Shown: positions 7,898-18,766, numbered from the stretch's first letter. The stretch: 57,732 nt of DNA from Rhodopseudomonas sp. BR0M22 (GCF_010907035.1 NZ_QUMK01000032.1:1-57732); one strand, 5' to 3'. Program-made: numbers and translations. The notes: a model not told the origin generated them from the letters alone.

Positions 7898-8837
7898 TGT
7901 CGGTCCCCTGCTGCCATTTGCGCCGCTGCATGCCGAACCACGAGATCGCGATCGCCGCGAGCAGGAACGGGATCATCGCGGTGGCGATCGCCGCGCCCTC
8001 CCCGAGCCGGCCCGACAGGATGCCGCGTTGATAGCTCAGCGTCGCCATCAGATGCGTGGCATTGACCGGCCCGCCGCGGGTCAGCGCCCAGATCAGTTGG
8101 AAGTCGGTGAAGGTGAACAGCACCGAGAACGTCATCACCACCGCGATGATCGGCGTCAGCAGCGGATAGGTGATGTAGCGGAAGCGCTGCCATGCAGTGG
8201 CACCGTCCAGCGTCGCGGCCTCGTACAGCGACGGCGACACCGTCTGCAGCCCGGCCAGCAGCGTGATCGCCACGAACGGCACGCCGCGCCAGATATTGGC
8301 GAAGATCACCGACGCGCGCGCCCAATTAGAATCGCCGAGAAAGTTGATGTTCTGGTCGATCACCCCGAGCTTGATCAGCGACCACGAGATGATCGAGAAC
8401 TGCGAGTCGTAGATCCACCAGAACGCGATCGCCGACAGCACCGTCGGCACGATGAACGGCACCAGCACCGCGGCGCGGATGATCGCCTTGAACGGCATGT
8501 GCCGGTTGAGCAGCAGCGCCAGATAGAGGCCGACGGCGAATTTGATCGCGCTGGCGACCACCGTGTACAGAATGGTGTTGAACACCGACAGCCAGAAGAT
8601 GCTGTCGTCCCACAGCCATTCGTAATTCTCGATCCCGATGAACACCCCGTCGCGCCCGATCCGCGCGTCGGTGAAGCTCATCCACACCCCGAGAAACAGC
8701 GGATAGGCCAGGAACAGGATCAGGAACGCCGCCGCCGGCAGCATGAACCACAGCGCGATGAAATTGCGGCTGGTGCGCAGGCGTTGCCAGGCGGTGGGGC
8801 CGGAGTGAACCTGCTCGCGCATCTGAAGTGTGGTCAT
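7890..8837 (-). CDS. Carbohydrate ABC transporter permease (MalF/UgpA type)
   Basis: A 315-residue permease, the MalF-like partner. Membrane segments include FIALWFMLPAAAFLILFLAY near residues 27-47 and FNTILYTVVASAIKFAVGLYL. The EAA loop is YEAATLDGATAWQRFRYITYPLL near residue 208. It forms the heterodimeric channel with the overlapping MalG-type gene. It is preceded by a palindromic repeat (8894-8991) that separates it from the binding-protein gene, a position where many importers lower downstream expression relative to the binding protein. Confidence 0.93.
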   Translation of the reverse strand: MTTLQMREQVHSGPTAWQRLRTSRNFIALWFMLPAAAFLILFLAYPLFLGVWMSFTDARIGRDGVFIGIENYEWLWDDSIFWLSVFNTILYTVVASAIKFAVGLYLALLLNRHMPFKAIIRAAVLVPFIVPTVLSAIAFWWIYDSQFSIISWSLIKLGVIDQNINFLGDSNWARASVIFANIWRGVPFVAITLLAGLQTVSPSLYEAATLDGATAWQRFRYITYPLLTPIIAVVMTFSVLFTFTDFQLIWALTRGGPVNATHLMATLSYQRGILSGRLGEGAAIATAMIPFLLAAIAISWFGMQRRKWQQGTDND

Positions 8838-8893
8838 GCTAACTCCGTCCGGCCGCCTGCGGGCCGAGTGAAGGTCTCACTCCCCTCACGTTC

Positions 8894-8991
8894 GTCATTC
8901 CGGGGCGCGCGATGCGCGAGCCCGGAATCCATAACCACCGCCGAGAGTATGGATTCCGGGTTCGCGCCAAGTGGCGCGCCCCGGAATGACA
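8894..8991. repeat. Intergenic palindromic repeat, TCATTCCGGG family
   Basis: GTCATTCCGGGGCGCGC...CCCGGAATCCAT is mirrored by ATGGATTCCGGG...GCGCGCCCCGGAATGAC. It lies between the binding-protein stop and the first permease start inside the importer operon. A stable stem here could protect upstream mRNA and reduce permease expression (inference). Confidence 0.82.
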
Positions 8992-9067
8992 AACGTGAGG
9001 TTCCCATTGGTGGCGCCTTTGTCGGCTGAGAAGGGTCGGCGCATGTCACCAACCCTTCTCTTCCCTG

Positions 9068-10393
9068 TTACGCCCTGAAGATCCGCTTTGCGGCGCGTTC
9101 GGCGCTGCTCATGGCGGTCTTCACGTCTTCGCGGCCGGTGCAGTAGTTGGCGAACATATCGACGACGACGAAGTCGGCGATCGCCGCGGCGGCGTTCTCG
9201 CCCATCTGGGCGTCGCCGGCCGGTGTCGAGGCGGTGCGGGCGACGTCGCGATACGGCGTGTTCTTCGGGTCCGCGGTCCACATCGGGTTCTTCTCGTAGT
9301 CGAGCAGGAACGGCGACAGATAGCCCTGCGCCGCCTCGACCCACGGGTTGAACTGCTCCGGCTCCATCATGAAGGCGGTGAACGCCTTGCAGGTCTGCGG
9401 GAACTTGGTGAAGTTGTAGATCAGGATCGGGAAGCCGAGATGCAGCTCGCGGGTCTTGCCGTTGAGGCCGGCGGGCAGATGCGCGTGGTTGATGTCCGCC
9501 GCCATCTCCTTGTTGTCTTTCTTCGCGGTGACGTAAATCGAGATGCCGTTGGTGGTGAGATAGAGCTGCCCAGCAAGAAACGCCTTGTTGTTGGAGGCAT
9601 CGTTCCACGACGCGGTGCCGGGGATGAAGTTGTCGTACAGCCCCTTGACGTATCCGAGCGCCTTGGCGGTCTCGGGCGAATTGACGACGACCTTGCTGTC
9701 CTTGTCGATCAGCGCGCCACCATGCGCCCACAGCGCCCAGTGCAGCCAGCCATTGGCGTCGCCCGACGCGTGGCCGAGCGCCATGCCGGCCGGCGTGCCG
9801 TTCTTGTTCATGCCCTTCACCAGATCGGAGAAGCCGGCGAGATCCTTCGGAAACTCCTTGTGGCCGGCCTTCTCGGCCGCGCTGATCCGGTAGTTGACAA
9901 GGCCACCGGTGGCCGCCACCGGGATGCCGATCCACTTGCCGTTATACATGCCGTAGGCCTTGCCGGAGTCGCTCCAGCCGCCGCATTTCTTGCCGAGATA
10001 ATCGGCGACGTCGGACACGTCGGTGCATTTGTTCGGGAACAGGAACGGCAGCGAGTACAGGCCCCACACCATGTCGAGCCCCTGCCCGGTGTTGGCGGCG
10101 ACCGACGCCTTGGGCTGGATGTCGTCGTAGGATTCGTTGGAGACGTTGATGGTGACGTTGTTGGCCTTCTGGAACGCGTCGACGATCTTCATGAAGGCCA
10201 CGTCTTCGGCTTCGACGAACCGCTTCCAGCGCAGGAGATTGATCTTGGCACCGGGCTCCGGCTTCCACGGCGAGGCCTCGGCCCAGGCCTTGGCGTAGCC
10301 GAGCAATTGGTCGGCGGACATCGTCGCTGCCGTGGCCAACGTGATCGCGCCACCCTTCAACAACGTGCGGCGATCGAGGGTAAAGTCCGTCAT
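9068..10393 (-). CDS. Extracellular sugar-binding protein of ABC importer (family 1), Tat-exported
   Basis: A 441-residue periplasmic solute-binding protein. The N-terminus carries a twin-arginine signal, LDRRTLLKGGAITLATAAT, so the protein is predicted to be folded before Tat export. The mature part follows the type 1 pattern (INLLRWKRFVEAEDVAFMKIVDAFQKANNVTINV, WGLYSLPFLFPNK, AAEKAG). Length is normal (about 420-450). It sits between the ATPase and the permeases of the same importer. The ligand is unknown; the neighbouring sugar-acid enzymes suggest a monosaccharide, polyol or aldonate. Confidence 0.9.
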   Translation of the reverse strand: MTDFTLDRRTLLKGGAITLATAATMSADQLLGYAKAWAEASPWKPEPGAKINLLRWKRFVEAEDVAFMKIVDAFQKANNVTINVSNESYDDIQPKASVAANTGQGLDMVWGLYSLPFLFPNKCTDVSDVADYLGKKCGGWSDSGKAYGMYNGKWIGIPVAATGGLVNYRISAAEKAGHKEFPKDLAGFSDLVKGMNKNGTPAGMALGHASGDANGWLHWALWAHGGALIDKDSKVVVNSPETAKALGYVKGLYDNFIPGTASWNDASNNKAFLAGQLYLTTNGISIYVTAKKDNKEMAADINHAHLPAGLNGKTRELHLGFPILIYNFTKFPQTCKAFTAFMMEPEQFNPWVEAAQGYLSPFLLDYEKNPMWTADPKNTPYRDVARTASTPAGDAQMGENAAAAIADFVVVDMFANYCTGREDVKTAMSSAERAAKRIFRA

Positions 10394-10425
10394 CTGTCGT
10401 TCACTCCCTATGTTCCGCTTTGTGC

Positions 10426-10447
10426 ATTGGTTCGTTGATCGACCAAT
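10426..10447. promoter_or_regulatory. Inverted repeat in the ATPase-binding protein gap (possible operator or processing site)
   Basis: ATTGGT and ACCAAT, with 10 bases between them, lie in the 76-base gap upstream of the binding-protein gene. Symmetry and position fit an operator for an internal promoter of the binding-protein gene. No regulator gene is adjacent. Confidence 0.3.
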
Positions 10448-10469
10448 TCTTGTATTTGTCTGTGACGCT

Positions 10470-11534
<1,065 letters not shown>

Positions 11535-11770
11535 CCAGCACCTCCCGATGTCCCGCCGTTTCATGCGGTCGTTGCCGCCGGCGTGAGACTTATGTTGACG
11601 CAACTCATAGCAGAATATTTCGCCGCTGTCGCGCTCGCAAATTAGTCCGGCGTGATCACACTACGCCGATTGCGTAGCGCGGTGCGACATGCCAGCATGC
11701 ACGCCGTTCCATGCTCAGCAAAGGCGCTCAAAACATCCGCTGCAAGGATGTGTGCGGTGCGGGAGACACG

Positions 11771-13579
11771 ATGACGAAGCACGATGCCGGCGCCCCCCGG
11801 CGCAAACTCCGGTCCAGCGAATGGTTCAACGATCCGCATAATCCGGGAATGACCGCGCTCTATCTGGAGCGCTACTTGAACTACGGACTGACCCGCGCGG
11901 AACTGCAGTCCGGCAAGCCGATCATCGGCATCGCCCAGACCGGCAACGACCTGTCGCCGTGCAACCGGCATCATCTCGATCTGGCGCATCGGGTGCGCGA
12001 AGGCATCCGGGCGGCCGGCGGCATCGCGATGGAATTCCCGGTGCATCCGATCCAGGAGACCGGCAAGCGGCCGACCGCGGCGCTCGATCGCAATCTCGCG
12101 TATCTCGGTCTGGTCGAAGTGCTGTTCGGCTATCCGCTCGACGGCGTGGTGCTGACCACCGGCTGCGACAAGACGACGCCGGCCTGCCTGATGGCGGCGG
12201 CGACCGTGAACATTCCGGCGATCGTGCTGTCGGGCGGACCGATGCTCAACGGCTGGCACAATGGCGAGCGCACCGGCTCCGGCACGGTGGTGTGGAAGTC
12301 GCGCGAGCGGCTCGCCGCCGGCGAGATCGACTACGAACAGTTCATGGAGATCGTGGCCTCCTCGGCGCCGTCGGTTGGGCACTGCAACACCATGGGCACC
12401 GCCTCGACCATGAACTCGCTGGCCGAAGCGCTCGGCATGTCGCTGCCCGGCTGCGCCGCGATCCCGGCGCCATATCGCGAGCGCGGCCAGATCGCCTACG
12501 AGACCGGCGTGCGCGCGGTCGAGATGGTGTGGGAGGATCTGAAGCCGTCCGACATCCTGACGCGCAAGGCGTTCGAGAACGCCATCGTGGTCAATTCGGC
12601 GATCGGCGGCTCGACCAATGCGCCGATCCATCTCAATGCGCTGGCGCGCCATGTCGGCGTCGAGCTGTCGATCGACGATTGGCAGAGCGTCGGCCACAGC
12701 ATCCCGCTGCTGGTCAATCTGCAGCCGGCGGGGTTCTACCTCGGCGAAGAGTATCACCGCGCCGGCGGCGTGCCGGCGGTCGTCCGCGAATTGATGAAGC
12801 ACGGCAAGATCCACCAGGACGCCGTCACCGCGAACGGCAGGACCATGGGCGAGAATTGCGCCGCCGCCGCCCTGCCGGACGGCGACGTGATCCGCTCCTA
12901 CGACAAGCCGCTGGTCGCCGACGCAGGATTCCTGGTGCTGCGCGGCAATCTGTTCGATTCCGCGATCATGAAGACCAGCGTGATCAGCAAGGAATTCCGC
13001 GACCGCTACCTGTCGAACCCGAAGGACCCGAACGCGTTCGAGGGCCGCGCCATCGTGTTCGAGGGACCGGAGGATTATCACCACCGCATCGAGGATCCGG
13101 CGCTCGATATCGACGAGCACTGCATCCTGTTCGTGCGCGGCACCGGGCCGATCGGCTATCCGGGCGGCGCCGAGGTGGTCAACATGCAGCCACCGGCGGC
13201 GCTGATCAAACGCGGCATCCATTCGCTGCCGTGCATCGGCGACGGCCGCCAGTCCGGCACCTCGGGCTCACCGTCGATCCTCAACGCCACGCCGGAAGCC
13301 GCCGCCAACGGCGGGCTGGCGCTGCTGAAAACCGGCGACCGAGTCCGCATCGACCTCAACAAGGGCAGCGCCGACATCCTGATTTCGGACGAGGAGCTGA
13401 AGCAGCGCCGCGCCGACCTGATGGCTCACGGCGGCTTCGCCTATCCGAAACACCAGACGCCGTGGCAGGAGCTGTATCGCTCGACAGTCGGCCAGCACGC
13501 CACCGGCGCCTGCATGGAGTTCGCCACCCGCTACCAGAACATCGCCGGCGCCGTCGGCGTGGCGCGGCATAATCATTGA
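11771..13579 (+). CDS. IlvD/Edd family dehydratase, sugar-acid type (L-arabonate/D-xylonate dehydratase-like)
   Basis: A 602-residue Fe-S dehydratase of the IlvD/Edd family. Cluster cysteines are visible in SPCNRHH (near residue 65), [11 protein letters not shown] (near 135) and [14 protein letters not shown] (near 205). The C-terminal swivelling domain contains [17 protein letters not shown] and [21 protein letters not shown]. These variants are those of aldonate dehydratases, which turn an aldonate into the 2-keto-3-deoxy acid, rather than dihydroxyacid dehydratase. Start at 11771 with GGGAGA upstream. Two dehydrogenases follow, matching a non-phosphorylative pentose/sugar-acid pathway. The true substrate (L-arabonate, D-xylonate or L-fuconate) cannot be separated by sequence alone. 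Confidence 0.88.
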   Translation: MTKHDAGAPRRKLRSSEWFNDPHNPGMTALYLERYLNYGLTRAELQSGKPIIGIAQTGNDLSPCNRHHLDLAHRVREGIRAAGGIAMEFPVHPIQETGKRPTAALDRNLAYLGLVEVLFGYPLDGVVLTTGCDKTTPACLMAAATVNIPAIVLSGGPMLNGWHNGERTGSGTVVWKSRERLAAGEIDYEQFMEIVASSAPSVGHCNTMGTASTMNSLAEALGMSLPGCAAIPAPYRERGQIAYETGVRAVEMVWEDLKPSDILTRKAFENAIVVNSAIGGSTNAPIHLNALARHVGVELSIDDWQSVGHSIPLLVNLQPAGFYLGEEYHRAGGVPAVVRELMKHGKIHQDAVTANGRTMGENCAAAALPDGDVIRSYDKPLVADAGFLVLRGNLFDSAIMKTSVISKEFRDRYLSNPKDPNAFEGRAIVFEGPEDYHHRIEDPALDIDEHCILFVRGTGPIGYPGGAEVVNMQPPAALIKRGIHSLPCIGDGRQSGTSGSPSILNATPEAAANGGLALLKTGDRVRIDLNKGSADILISDEELKQRRADLMAHGGFAYPKHQTPWQELYRSTVGQHATGACMEFATRYQNIAGAVGVARHNH

Positions 13580-13617
13580 TAGGGCGGCTTGGGCACGGCA
13601 CCTGCCCCATTACGATC

Positions 13618-13694
13618 GTCATGCGCGGGCTTGACCCGCGCATCCATCATCACACGAAGAACGATGGGTGGCCGGGTCAAGCCCGGCCATGACG
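13618..13694. repeat. Intergenic palindromic repeat, TCATG-CGGG family
   Basis: CGTCATGCGCGGGCTTGACCCGCGCATCCAT is mirrored by ATGGGTGGCCGGGTCAAGCCCGGCCATGACG. It is related to 2569-2659 and separates the dehydratase from the first SDR gene, 20 bases ahead of that start codon. Confidence 0.78.
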
Positions 13695-13712
13695 TCGTCG
13701 GGAGGAAACAGC

Positions 13713-14447
13713 ATGACCGACCGCCTGAAAGGCAAGCGTGCGTTCGTCACCGCGGCGGCGGCGGGGATCGGGCGGGCGTCGGCGATTGCGTTTGCGCGCG
13801 AGGGCGCCGAGGTGTTCGCGACCGATATCGACGACGCCGGGCTCGCCTCGCTCGCCGAGCACGGCATTGCGCGGACCGCGAAGCTCGACGTCCGCGACAC
13901 CGCCGCGGTCGAAGCGATCGCCCGAGAGGCCGGCACGGTCGACATCCTGCTCAACGCCGCCGGCTTCGTGCATCACGGCACGGTGCTCGACTGTTCGGAT
14001 ACGGATTGGGACTTCTCGTTCGACCTCAACGTCAAGTCGATGCACCGCACCATCCGCGCCTTCCTCCCTGCGATGCTGGAAGCGGGCCGCGGCTCGATCG
14101 TCAACATCTCGTCGGCCGCCGGCGTGTTCAAGGCGGCACCGAACCGCTACGTCTACGGCGCCACCAAGGCGGCCGTCGCAGCGCTGACCCGTGCGGTCGC
14201 GGTGGATTTCATCACCCGCGGTATTCGCTGTAATGCGATCTGCCCGGGCACGATCGAAACGCCGTCGATGCTCGGCCGCGCCGCCGCGCTCGGGCCGCAG
14301 GGCCGCGAGATGTTCGTGTCGCGCCAACCGATGGGCCGTCTCGGCAACTCTGAAGAGATCGCCGCGCTGGCGGTTTACCTCGCCAGCGACGAGAGCGCCT
14401 TCACCACCGGCGTCGCCCACATCATCGACGGCGGTTGGACGTTGTAA
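13713..14447 (+). CDS. SDR family NAD(P)-dependent oxidoreductase
   Basis: A 244-residue classical short-chain dehydrogenase. The coenzyme-binding glycine motif is TAAAAGIGRASA near residue 12 (AAAAGIG instead of GxxxGxG, as in DHRS6-like enzymes). The active site is NISSAAG (Ser) and YVYGATKAA (YxxxK). An acidic residue after beta-2 (TDIDD) points to NAD. It resembles 3-hydroxybutyrate dehydrogenase type 2 and 2-keto-3-deoxy-L-fuconate dehydrogenases; the second fits the upstream sugar-acid dehydratase. GGGAGGAAACAGC precedes the ATG. Probably co-transcribed with the dehydratase. Confidence 0.87.
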   Translation: MTDRLKGKRAFVTAAAAGIGRASAIAFAREGAEVFATDIDDAGLASLAEHGIARTAKLDVRDTAAVEAIAREAGTVDILLNAAGFVHHGTVLDCSDTDWDFSFDLNVKSMHRTIRAFLPAMLEAGRGSIVNISSAAGVFKAAPNRYVYGATKAAVAALTRAVAVDFITRGIRCNAICPGTIETPSMLGRAAALGPQGREMFVSRQPMGRLGNSEEIAALAVYLASDESAFTTGVAHIIDGGWTL

Positions 14448-14450
14448 CTA

Positions 14451-14590
14451 ACCTCTCCCCGCAAGAGCGGGGAGAGGTCGGCGCGTAGCGCCGGGTGAGG
14501 GGCAAGGCACTGCATCGCAACGATCGCCGCCTGCGCAGGACCGCAGAGGCCCCTCACCCCAACCCTCTCCCCGCAACAGCGGGGCGAGGG
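14451..14590. repeat. Long intergenic palindrome, CCTCTCCCC family
   Basis: CCTCTCCCCGCAAGAGCGGGGAGAGG is itself a hairpin. GGTGAGGGGC and GCCCCTCACCCCAACCCTCTCCCC then pair across the whole 140-base unit. It lies between the two SDR genes. A fragment of the same family is at 75-113. Confidence 0.8.
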
Positions 14591-14643
14591 AGCGCGCTTC
14601 CGGCGCGGCGATGCCGCAACAGCTCATAACGGGGGGAGCAGCC

Positions 14644-15393
14644 ATGAACACCATCGACCTCAACCATCGCTGTGCCGTGGTCACCGGCGGGGCGCAGGGG
14701 ATCGGGCGGGCGATCGCGGAGCGGTTCGTTGCATCGGGGGCCAAGGTGGCGCTGTGGGACCACGACCTCGCACTCGCCGAGCGTACCGCCAAGGAAATCG
14801 GCGACGATGTGACGATCGCCGTTGCGGTCGATGTCACCGATCCGGCTGCGGTCGATCGCGCCCGCGACGCAACGCTCGCCGCGTTCGGCAAGATCGACAT
14901 CCTGGTCAACAATGCCGGGATCGCCGGGGTCAACAAGACGGTATGGAACACCGACTACGCCGAGTGGCGGCGGGTGTTGAAGCTGAACCTCGACGGCCCC
15001 TTTCTGTGCTGCAGATCGGTGGTGCCATCGATGATCGCACACAAATACGGCCGCATCGTCAACATCGCCTCGATCGCCGGCAAGGAAGGCAACCCGAACG
15101 CCGCGCACTACTCGGCCTCGAAGGCCGGCGTGATCGCGCTGACCAAATCGCTCGGCAAGGAGCTGGCGTCCTACGACATCGCCGTCAACGCGGTGACGCC
15201 GGCCGCGGCGCGCACCGCGATCTTCGACCAGATGACCCAGCAGCATATCGACTTCATGCTGTCGAAAATCCCGAAGGGCCGCTTCGTGCTGGTCGAAGAA
15301 GTCGCCGCCCTGGTGGCGTGGCTGGCGTCGCAAGACTGCGTGTTCTCGACCGGCGCGGTGTTCGACATCTCCGGCGGACGCGCGACGTATTAA
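14644..15393 (+). CDS. SDR family oxidoreductase (sugar dehydrogenase-like)
   Basis: A 249-residue classical SDR. The motifs are TGGAQGIGRAIAERF (coenzyme binding), LVNNAGIAG, VNIASIAGKEG (Ser) and YSASKAGVIALTKSL (Tyr and Lys). The C-terminal GGRATY end is typical of FabG-like and sugar 1-dehydrogenases. GGGGGGAGCAGCC precedes the start at 14644. With the dehydratase upstream and the ABC importer divergent, it could be the first oxidation step (aldose to lactone) or a late keto-acid oxidation. Which one is inference only. Confidence 0.87.
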   Translation: MNTIDLNHRCAVVTGGAQGIGRAIAERFVASGAKVALWDHDLALAERTAKEIGDDVTIAVAVDVTDPAAVDRARDATLAAFGKIDILVNNAGIAGVNKTVWNTDYAEWRRVLKLNLDGPFLCCRSVVPSMIAHKYGRIVNIASIAGKEGNPNAAHYSASKAGVIALTKSLGKELASYDIAVNAVTPAAARTAIFDQMTQQHIDFMLSKIPKGRFVLVEEVAALVAWLASQDCVFSTGAVFDISGGRATY

Positions 15394-15414
15394 ACTACGC
15401 ACTTACCCCACAAC

Positions 15415-15670
15415 GTCATTCCGGGGCGCGCGCAGCGCGAACCCGGAATCCCGAGATGTTCTGCGTGCCGCGAGAGGCCTTGCTTTGTGCGTGCACGAGT
15501 CTCCCCATGTCATCCCCGCGCAGGCGGGGATCCAGTATCCCAGGGCGTCGATGATAACGACAAAGGCTCTACAATACTGGTTCGCCCGCATGGGCGGGCA
15601 ATGACGGTCGTTGGTCATTGCCTGCATCAGATTCCGGGTTCGCGAGCTTTCGCTCGCGCCCCGGAATGAC
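15415..15670. repeat. Composite intergenic repeat: one palindrome family inserted within another
   Basis: The outer unit is the TCATTCCGGGGCGCGC...GCGCCCCGGAATGAC family. The inner unit (15509-15606) is a different palindrome, GTCATCCCCGCGCAGGCGGGGATCC...CGCCCGCATGGGCGGGCAATGAC. The two arms of the outer unit are split by the inner one. It fills the gap between the convergent SDR and tonB genes. Confidence 0.75.
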
Positions 15671-15690
15671 AACGCTGGGACTGTGGTGGG

Positions 15691-16485
15691 CTACCCCTTC
15701 CCCTTGGTCCGGAAGATCACCGGCAGGCTGAAGGTCAGGCCTTCGTCGGCAACCAGCGGCGGGGGTGCCGGGACGGGGTCGGAGCGCTTGATCATATCGA
15801 GCGCGGCCTGATCGAATGCGGCGTCGCCGGAGCCTTCGACGATCTTCATCGACAGCACATGCCCGAGCCGGTCGAGTTCGAAGCCGACTACGATCCGCAC
15901 GTTCTTCTGCGCGGCATCCTTCGGGTAGCGCTTGTGCTTATCGAGATACGCCACCAGCTCCTTCTGCCAGGTGGCGCGGATGCGCGCGGCGGCCTTGCCG
16001 ACGCCCTGCGCCGGCGCGACCGAGCGTGGACCTTCCTTGGCGGACTCGTTGCTCGGCATCGCGGTGGCTTCAGCGGCGACCGACTCGGTCGAGGCCTGCT
16101 GCTGCTGCTGCGCCTTTTCCTTCTGCTCCTCGTCGACCTTCTTCGGCGTCTCGGTGGTGACGACGCGGTCCGGCTCCTCGGTCTCCTGCGGCGTGTCCTT
16201 GGGCAGGTCGGAGTCCTTGACCTCGGCCTTCTGCTCGTTGAGCGCCGGCGACGCCATCGAGGCCTCGGTGTCCGGGCCCGGCGGCAGATCGGAGGCTTCG
16301 ATCTTCGGCGACATCATCTCGACGCCGACCTCGATCGCCGGCGCGCCGAGCGCGTCGTCGTCGGCATCTTCCGGCATGCTGACCAGCGCCAGCGCGGCGC
16401 CGCCGACGTGCAACGCCACGGCGCCGACGGCGGCCATCAGCCACAGCCGGTACGAACCATTGCGATCGAAATAACTGTCGGACAT
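15691..16485 (-). CDS. tonB: Energy transducer TonB
   Basis: A 264-residue TonB. A single N-terminal membrane anchor (LWLMAAVGAVALHVGGAALAL, residues 14-34) is followed by a long acidic/Pro/Gln-rich periplasmic spacer containing a run of five glutamines. The C-terminal TonB domain starts near residue 170 (TWQKELVAYLDKHKRYPKDA) and ends DPVPAPPPL...FSLPVIF. It transmits the proton-motive force from ExbBD to the outer-membrane receptor encoded at 18767-21151. It is the last gene of the iron-uptake cluster, 130 bases after exbD. Confidence 0.93.
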   Translation of the reverse strand: MSDSYFDRNGSYRLWLMAAVGAVALHVGGAALALVSMPEDADDDALGAPAIEVGVEMMSPKIEASDLPPGPDTEASMASPALNEQKAEVKDSDLPKDTPQETEEPDRVVTTETPKKVDEEQKEKAQQQQQASTESVAAEATAMPSNESAKEGPRSVAPAQGVGKAAARIRATWQKELVAYLDKHKRYPKDAAQKNVRIVVGFELDRLGHVLSMKIVEGSGDAAFDQAALDMIKRSDPVPAPPPLVADEGLTFSLPVIFRTKGKG

Positions 16486-16536
16486 CTCGTCAATATCTTA
16501 TCGGAACCAGATCTGATCGGTACCGGGCTTCCCGGT

Positions 16537-16562
16537 CGTCACGAGCGAAGCGAAGCAATCCT
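16537..16562. repeat. Fragment of the GCGAAGCAATCC intergenic repeat
   Basis: CGTCACGAGCGAAGCGAAGCAATCC is the left arm of the family at 5531 and 6884. The mirrored arm is missing. It lies in the exbD-tonB gap. Confidence 0.5.
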
Positions 16563-16615
16563 GCCGCGCCACGCCAGACATGTGGAGTCGTCCCGGCCGC
16601 TCGCAGCGCCGGCGT

Positions 16616-17065
16616 TCAATTGCCGTCCGGTTTCGCGCCCGGCACCGCTTCCAGCGCCACCAGCTTGATCTTGGCGTAGCCACCTGACCGCAACATCTCG
16701 AGCACCTCCATCAGCTCACCGTAAGGCACCGCACGATCGGCGCGCAGGAAGATGAAGCGGTCCTTGGTCATGTCCGGCATCGAGTCCAGCGTCTTGACCA
16801 GATCGACGCGCTTGACCTGGTTCTCGCCGATCGCGACCGCAAGGTCGGATTTGATGCTGACATAGGTCGGCTTGTCCGGCCGCTTCTGCGGCGTGGCGCT
16901 CGAGGTCGGCAGGCTGACCGGAAGGTCGACCGTCGACAGCGGTGCCGCCACCATGAAGATGATCAGCAGCACCAGCATCACGTCGATGAACGGCGTGACG
17001 TTGATCTCGTGGGTCTCGTCGAAATCGTCGTCGAGATCGTCGGAATTGCCGAGCGAAACAGCCAT
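16616..17065 (-). CDS. exbD: Biopolymer transport protein ExbD
   Basis: A 149-residue ExbD. A cytoplasmic acidic N-terminus (DDLDDDFDETHEINVTPF) leads into one membrane segment, FIDVMLVLLIIFMVAAPLS, that carries the proton-carrying aspartate. The periplasmic domain holds FLRADRAVPYGELMEVLEMLR. It starts 3 bases after exbB ends, so the two are coupled. It works with ExbB as the proton channel that drives TonB. Confidence 0.95.
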   Translation of the reverse strand: MAVSLGNSDDLDDDFDETHEINVTPFIDVMLVLLIIFMVAAPLSTVDLPVSLPTSSATPQKRPDKPTYVSIKSDLAVAIGENQVKRVDLVKTLDSMPDMTKDRFIFLRADRAVPYGELMEVLEMLRSGGYAKIKLVALEAVPGAKPDGN

Positions 17066-17068
17066 CGC

Positions 17069-18055
17069 TCACTCCGCCGCGCGGGCGCGATGCGCGCTGC
17101 CGTGGCTGCGATCGAGATCGCGCGACAGCAGCCGGCCGGCAGCCCCGGAGGCGCGGGCGACCAGTTCGAGATAGACTTTGATCTCGCGCGAGAAGTGATT
17201 GTAGATGATCACCGCCGGGATCGCGGCGACCAGACCGATCGCAGTGGCGAGCAGCGCTTCGGCGATACCGGGCGCGACCACCGCGAGGTTGGTGGTCTGC
17301 GACTTCGAAATGCCGATGAAGCTGTTCATGATGCCCCACACCGTGCCGAACAGGCCGATGAACGGTGCAGTGGCGCCGATGGTGGCGAGAAAGCCCATGC
17401 CGCGGCGCATGTGACGGCCTTCGGCGCGCACATACTCGCTGAAAGACGACGCCGCACGCTCCTTGATGCCTTCGTCGCTCGACAGTCCCGCCGACAGCTT
17501 CGCTTCGTGCAGAGCAGCACCCAGCAGCATCGACAGCACGCTGTGCTTGTCGCCCAGCACCATCTGAGCCTCGGCCAGCGAGCGCGACTCTGCGATCTGC
17601 TTGAGCGAGCGGCGCAGCCGGAAGCGGGTGCGGCCGAGCTCGATCTTCTTGGCGATGAAGATCGTCCAGGTGATCACCGACGAGACCGCCAGACCGATCA
17701 TGACGATTTTGACGATGATGTCCGCGTTGAGGAACATCGTCCACGGCGACAGTTCCGACAGGCCGGGCGCCACGCTGCCGGACGCGTGTCCCGCTTCGGA
17801 CAACGCCTGCGTCGCCACCGGTGCGGGCGAAGCAGCGGCAGGCGCAGCGGTCACCGCCGGCGCCTCCATCGGAGCGGGTGCGGGTGCCGTGGCCGCAGGC
17901 GTCGGCTGCGACGGTGCGACCGTGCCCGGCGACGGTGCGGTGGCGCTCGGCGTCGCCGCGGCGGGCGCCTGCTGCGCCAGCAAGGGGGTCGGCGGCGCCA
18001 GCAGCGCCAATGCGATTACGGCAACGCCGATCGATCGGAAGTTCAACATCGTCAT
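17069..18055 (-). CDS. exbB: TonB-system proton channel protein ExbB
   Basis: A 328-residue MotA/TolQ/ExbB family protein. A signal peptide ([18 protein letters not shown]) is followed by about 70 residues of Ala/Pro-rich periplasmic extension, an arrangement known for some alphaproteobacterial and pseudomonad ExbB. Three membrane segments follow ([67 protein letters not shown]). Its ATG overlaps the stop of the upstream hydroxylase gene by 4 bases (ATGA), showing operon coupling. Confidence 0.94.
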   Translation of the reverse strand: MTMLNFRSIGVAVIALALLAPPTPLLAQQAPAAATPSATAPSPGTVAPSQPTPAATAPAPAPMEAPAVTAAPAAASPAPVATQALSEAGHASGSVAPGLSELSPWTMFLNADIIVKIVMIGLAVSSVITWTIFIAKKIELGRTRFRLRRSLKQIAESRSLAEAQMVLGDKHSVLSMLLGAALHEAKLSAGLSSDEGIKERAASSFSEYVRAEGRHMRRGMGFLATIGATAPFIGLFGTVWGIMNSFIGISKSQTTNLAVVAPGIAEALLATAIGLVAAIPAVIIYNHFSREIKVYLELVARASGAAGRLLSRDLDRSHGSAHRARAAE

Positions 18056-18741
18056 ACTTCGGCCCAGTAGCGGATGAGGTTGTGATAAATACCGGTCAAT
18101 TTGACCGTTTCAGGGTCATCGCGTCCCAGCCGCTCGACCAATGCCTGAATGGCGGTGTCGAGATCGTAGACCATGCTGCGCGCCTGCGCGTCACGTATCA
18201 TGCTCTGCAGCCAGAAGAAAGACGCCACCCGTGCACCGCGCGTGACCGGAGTCACCATGTGCAGGCTGGTGGACGGGTACAAGACGGCATCGCCCGCGGA
18301 CAGTTTGACTTCGTGCGAGCCGTAAGTGTCTTCGATCACCAGTTCGCCGCCATCGTATTCGTCAGGCTCGGCCAGAAACAAAGTGATCGACAGATCGGTG
18401 CGAATGCGCAGCCCGGTGAGATGATCGCCGCGCACCGCGTTGTCGACATGAATGCCGAAGTGATGTCCGCTGGCGGCCGCATAGCGGTTGAACAGCGGCG
18501 GGAAGATCTGCAGCGGCACCGCTGCCGCTACGAATTTCGGGTTTGCGGTCAGTGCCGATACGATCCTGCGCCCGAGCGCACGCGCCAGTTCGCTGTCGGG
18601 CGGCAGTTGCTCGTTGCGCTTGACCATCGCCGACTGCGCGCCGGCGGTGGAGCGGCCGTCTTCCCACTCGGCTGCGTCCATCAGGCGGCGGAATTCCGCC
18701 ACCTCGGACTTCGGCAGAACCTCGGGTATGCAGACCAACAT
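18052..18741 (-). CDS. piuC: PKHD-type Fe(II)/2-oxoglutarate hydroxylase, PiuC-like
   Basis: A 229-residue protein of the PiuC/YbiX family, complete at normal length (about 225-230). The Fe(II)-binding facial triad is visible as [10 protein letters not shown] (HxD) and SLHMVTPV (distal His), with the 2-oxoglutarate-binding arginine after it in [11 protein letters not shown]. Such genes sit beside TonB-dependent siderophore receptors in many proteobacteria and are iron regulated. Here the gene lies 25 bases after the receptor and overlaps exbB. The molecular substrate of PiuC proteins is not established. Confidence 0.9.
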   Translation of the reverse strand: MLVCIPEVLPKSEVAEFRRLMDAAEWEDGRSTAGAQSAMVKRNEQLPPDSELARALGRRIVSALTANPKFVAAAVPLQIFPPLFNRYAAASGHHFGIHVDNAVRGDHLTGLRIRTDLSITLFLAEPDEYDGGELVIEDTYGSHEVKLSAGDAVLYPSTSLHMVTPVTRGARVASFFWLQSMIRDAQARSMVYDLDTAIQALVERLGRDDPETVKLTGIYHNLIRYWAEV

Positions 18742-18766
18742 GGCCGCTCCAATTCCCGCGACGCGC

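Noticed and set aside
11642-13222. 526-codon minus-strand frame
   Set aside because: Antisense to the dehydratase, whose Fe-S motifs are on the plus strand. Composition is shadow-like.
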